Source: UBA961 sp049317525
GTDB taxonomy: Bacteria > Bacteroidota > Ignavibacteria > Kapaibacteriales > UBA961
Assembly (NCBI GenBank): GCA_049317525.1
Contig: JBMOIC010000048.1
Location: forward strand, 1 to 7,945
Reading direction: 5' to 3'
Length of the DNA stretch: 7,945 nt
The notes beneath the pieces are model-generated. The model saw nothing but the letters and a program-made list of their open reading frames with translations, was not told the origin of the DNA and did not search any database. A program made the translations under genes and the position numbers. This document shows positions 6,425 through 7,945 of the stretch, in pieces. Each line of letters opens with the position of its first letter. The stretch's first letter is position 1.

Positions 6425-7465
6425 ATGTCATTTGAATTATTATCTACCCTCTGTTCAACACCTGGAATACCTGGACGTGAAGAAGCATTTAGAGAAGTTG
6501 TTAAACAGGAATTATCACCAATAAGTGATGAATCATTAAGAACAGATTCTATGGGAAATCTATTTGCTGTCAGAAAAGGAAGTTCATCTAATGCTAGAAA
6601 AGTAATGTTAGCAGCACATATGGATGAAATTGGATTTGTTGTCAGATTTATTAGCAAAGAAGGATTTATTTATGTTCATCCTTTGGGTGGATTCGATCCA
6701 AGAGTTTTGGTAGCTCAAAGAGTAAAAGTATATACATCTTCTGGTGTTTTAGATGGAGTTTTTGGCATTAAACCAACTCATTTTACAACAGTAGAAGAAA
6801 GAAATAAAGTTGTTCCTTTATCTGAAATGTTTATTGATATAGGATTATCCGCAGAAGAAGTAAAGGGAAAAGTAAAAATTGGTAATCCAGTTACTATGGA
6901 AAGAGATTTAATTCAAATGGGACATTTCTACACTGGAAAAACATTAGATGATAGAGTTGGAGTATATGTAATGTTAGAGGCTTTTAAACGATTTAAAAGT
7001 AGTTCTGATGATATTTATGCTGTAGCAACAGTTCAAGAGGAAATTGGTGTTCGTGGTGCAAGAACTGCAACTTTTGGCTTGGTTCCTGATTTTGGTATAG
7101 CTTTAGACATAACAATTGCTGCAGATATTCCAGGAGTAGATGAGCGTGATCATTGTGTGAAAATGGGTGCAGGAGTAGGCATTAAAGTACTTGATAGTTT
7201 ATCTGTTTCTCATGCTGGCATGGTTGATTTTTTGTGCTATCTAGCAGAAAAATACTCAATACCTTATCAATTAGAAGTATTACCAAGCGGAGGCACAGAT
7301 GCAGGTGCAATGCAAGCATCCAGAGCCGGCATGCCCGTTTGTACTTTGTCTATACCATGTAGATATACCCATTCTGTTGCTGAATCAGTACATAAAGATG
7401 ATGTTGAATCTACAATAAGATTACTTACAGCTTTTTTAGAACATTCATCAGAATTTACCTATTAA
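6425..7465 (+). CDS. M42-family metallo-aminopeptidase (glutamyl aminopeptidase/TET/endoglucanase M-like)
   Basis: From the ATG at 6425 the product has 346 residues, the usual size for this cytoplasmic dinuclear-metal aminopeptidase family, whose members often form large tetrahedral (TET) assemblies that trim peptides. The metal and catalytic residues are all present: H65 and D67 in AAHMDEIG, the bridging D175 in TLDDR, catalytic E205 with E206 in QEEIGVRGA, D228 in ALDIT, and H316 in YTHSVAE. The PSGGTDAGAMQ segment near 288-298 is also typical. The frame stays open upstream to a TTG at 6380, but those 15 residues are hydrophobic and unlike the family, whereas MSFELLSTLCSTPGIPGREE is a standard family start. 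No Shine-Dalgarno site is visible. The gene follows the rhodopsin terminator, so it probably has its own promoter, which I could not identify. The exact substrate preference is not readable. Confidence 0.93.
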   Translation: MSFELLSTLCSTPGIPGREEAFREVVKQELSPISDESLRTDSMGNLFAVRKGSSSNARKVMLAAHMDEIGFVVRFISKEGFIYVHPLGGFDPRVLVAQRVKVYTSSGVLDGVFGIKPTHFTTVEERNKVVPLSEMFIDIGLSAEEVKGKVKIGNPVTMERDLIQMGHFYTGKTLDDRVGVYVMLEAFKRFKSSSDDIYAVATVQEEIGVRGARTATFGLVPDFGIALDITIAADIPGVDERDHCVKMGAGVGIKVLDSLSVSHAGMVDFLCYLAEKYSIPYQLEVLPSGGTDAGAMQASRAGMPVCTLSIPCRYTHSVAESVHKDDVESTIRLLTAFLEHSSEFTY

Positions 7466-7470
7466 AAAGC

Positions 7471-7500
7471 AAGCCGCTAAGATTTTTTCCTAGCGGCTTT
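7471..7500. terminator. Bidirectional terminator between the convergent peptidase and Rieske genes
   Basis: AAGCCGCTA and TAGCGGCTT form a 9-bp stem around an 11-base loop. On the plus strand it is followed by TTTATTCTTT; on the minus strand it is followed by GCTTTTT. It begins 6 bp after the peptidase stop and ends 6 bp from the Rieske stop, so it can end both transcripts. Confidence 0.85.
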
Positions 7501-7505
7501 ATTCT

Positions 7506-7937
7506 TTACATTGATATGGAGATAATTCCTGTTGATGAATTATAGGTAGTTATGAATTCTTGTAAACTACTTGTACTTTCACCACCAATATTCTGAGCAA
7601 AATTTCCTTCTGATGTACCAAATTGAGCACCATGTTTAGAGCAAATTGCTTTGCCACCAGATGGAGCAGCTACTGAACCTGCTTCATGCGGACATTTTGA
7701 TGACATTGTACGAAATTTGTCTTGTGCTGTTCTTATAACTATTACTGGCAAGCCATTATTATTATTTCCAAAAGTTCTACGGATTGAACCTCCTATACTT
7801 TGTAGGCTTGACTCATTAGCTAATGTTATAGTAACTGTTTCACCCGTTAATGTAGAAGTTGGAGAGTCTGAACACCCTTGGCAAAGTGCCACAATTGCTG
7901 CACCTGAAACTATTGGTAATATCCCAATAGTTTTCAT
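7506..7937 (-). CDS. Small exported Rieske [2Fe-2S] protein, probable lipoprotein
   Basis: The 143-residue product begins with a hydrophobic export signal (MKTIGILPIVSGAAIVALCQGC). C22, followed by SDSPTST, is the likely lipid-anchored cysteine, although the lipobox (LCQGC) is imperfect. The Rieske cluster ligands are C82 and H84 (CPH) and C99 and H102 (CSKHG), followed by AQFGTSEGNF. Downstream, SSLQEFITTYNSSTGIISI matches the usual closing strand of the fold. The second cysteine of each loop, which forms the disulfide in cytochrome bc-type Rieske proteins, is absent (G87 and K101 instead), and the HGS serine is A104. These differences point to a ferredoxin-like, lower-potential centre. The redox partner is unknown. 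Only 8 bp upstream are visible, so its promoter and possible operon partners lie outside the window. Confidence 0.85.
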   Translation of the reverse strand: MKTIGILPIVSGAAIVALCQGCSDSPTSTLTGETVTITLANESSLQSIGGSIRRTFGNNNNGLPVIVIRTAQDKFRTMSSKCPHEAGSVAAPSGGKAICSKHGAQFGTSEGNFAQNIGGESTSSLQEFITTYNSSTGIISISM

Positions 7938-7945
7938 AAAATTTC

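Noticed and set aside
6388..6657. An 89-codon open frame antisense to the start of the M42 peptidase
   Set aside because: It overlaps well-conserved peptidase sequence on the other strand and shows no domain or start signal of its own.

Overview
The window reads as Bacteroidota or a related FCB-group bacterium (Ignavibacteria or Kapabacteria-like lineages fit equally well). The evidence is AT-rich DNA, a TonB-dependent receptor with an N-terminal carboxypeptidase-regulatory-like domain, a secreted beta-helix protein with Ig-like modules, Sec signal peptides ending in AQ, start sites mostly without a Shine-Dalgarno sequence, and one TAnnTTTG-type -7 box. The exact lineage cannot be fixed from this sequence alone.

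Layout. Positions 1-5228, minus strand: a two-gene cassette with a TonB-dependent receptor (960 aa) first, then a large exported beta-helix protein that runs off the left edge (761 codons seen). The beta-helix protein is internally duplicated with an exact 1650-bp (550-residue) period. Positions 5229-5560: a 332-bp AT-rich divergent control region with two adjacent perfect palindromes, a candidate promoter for the receptor, and a strong Shine-Dalgarno site for the gene on the other side. Positions 5561-6289, plus strand: a proteorhodopsin/xanthorhodopsin-type light-driven proton pump, closed by a strong intrinsic terminator. Positions 6425-7465, plus strand: an M42-family metallo-aminopeptidase. 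Positions 7506-7937, minus strand: a small exported Rieske [2Fe-2S] protein, probably a lipoprotein, convergent with the peptidase and sharing a bidirectional terminator with it.

How the parts may work together. The rhodopsin has the complete proton-pump residue set and would build proton motive force in light. TonB-dependent transport across the outer membrane is powered by that force, and the divergently transcribed neighbour is a TonB-dependent receptor with a surface or periplasmic partner that is not SusD-like. A functional link between light harvesting and uptake is therefore plausible, but it is inference from adjacency. The peptidase and the Rieske protein look like independent units.

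Most worth a second look: the receptor plus duplicated beta-helix pair as an uncharacterised uptake or surface system; a glycine in the rhodopsin at the position that opens the carotenoid-antenna window in xanthorhodopsin; the rhodopsin being the only gene here with a strong Shine-Dalgarno site; and the paired palindromes in the shared control region.
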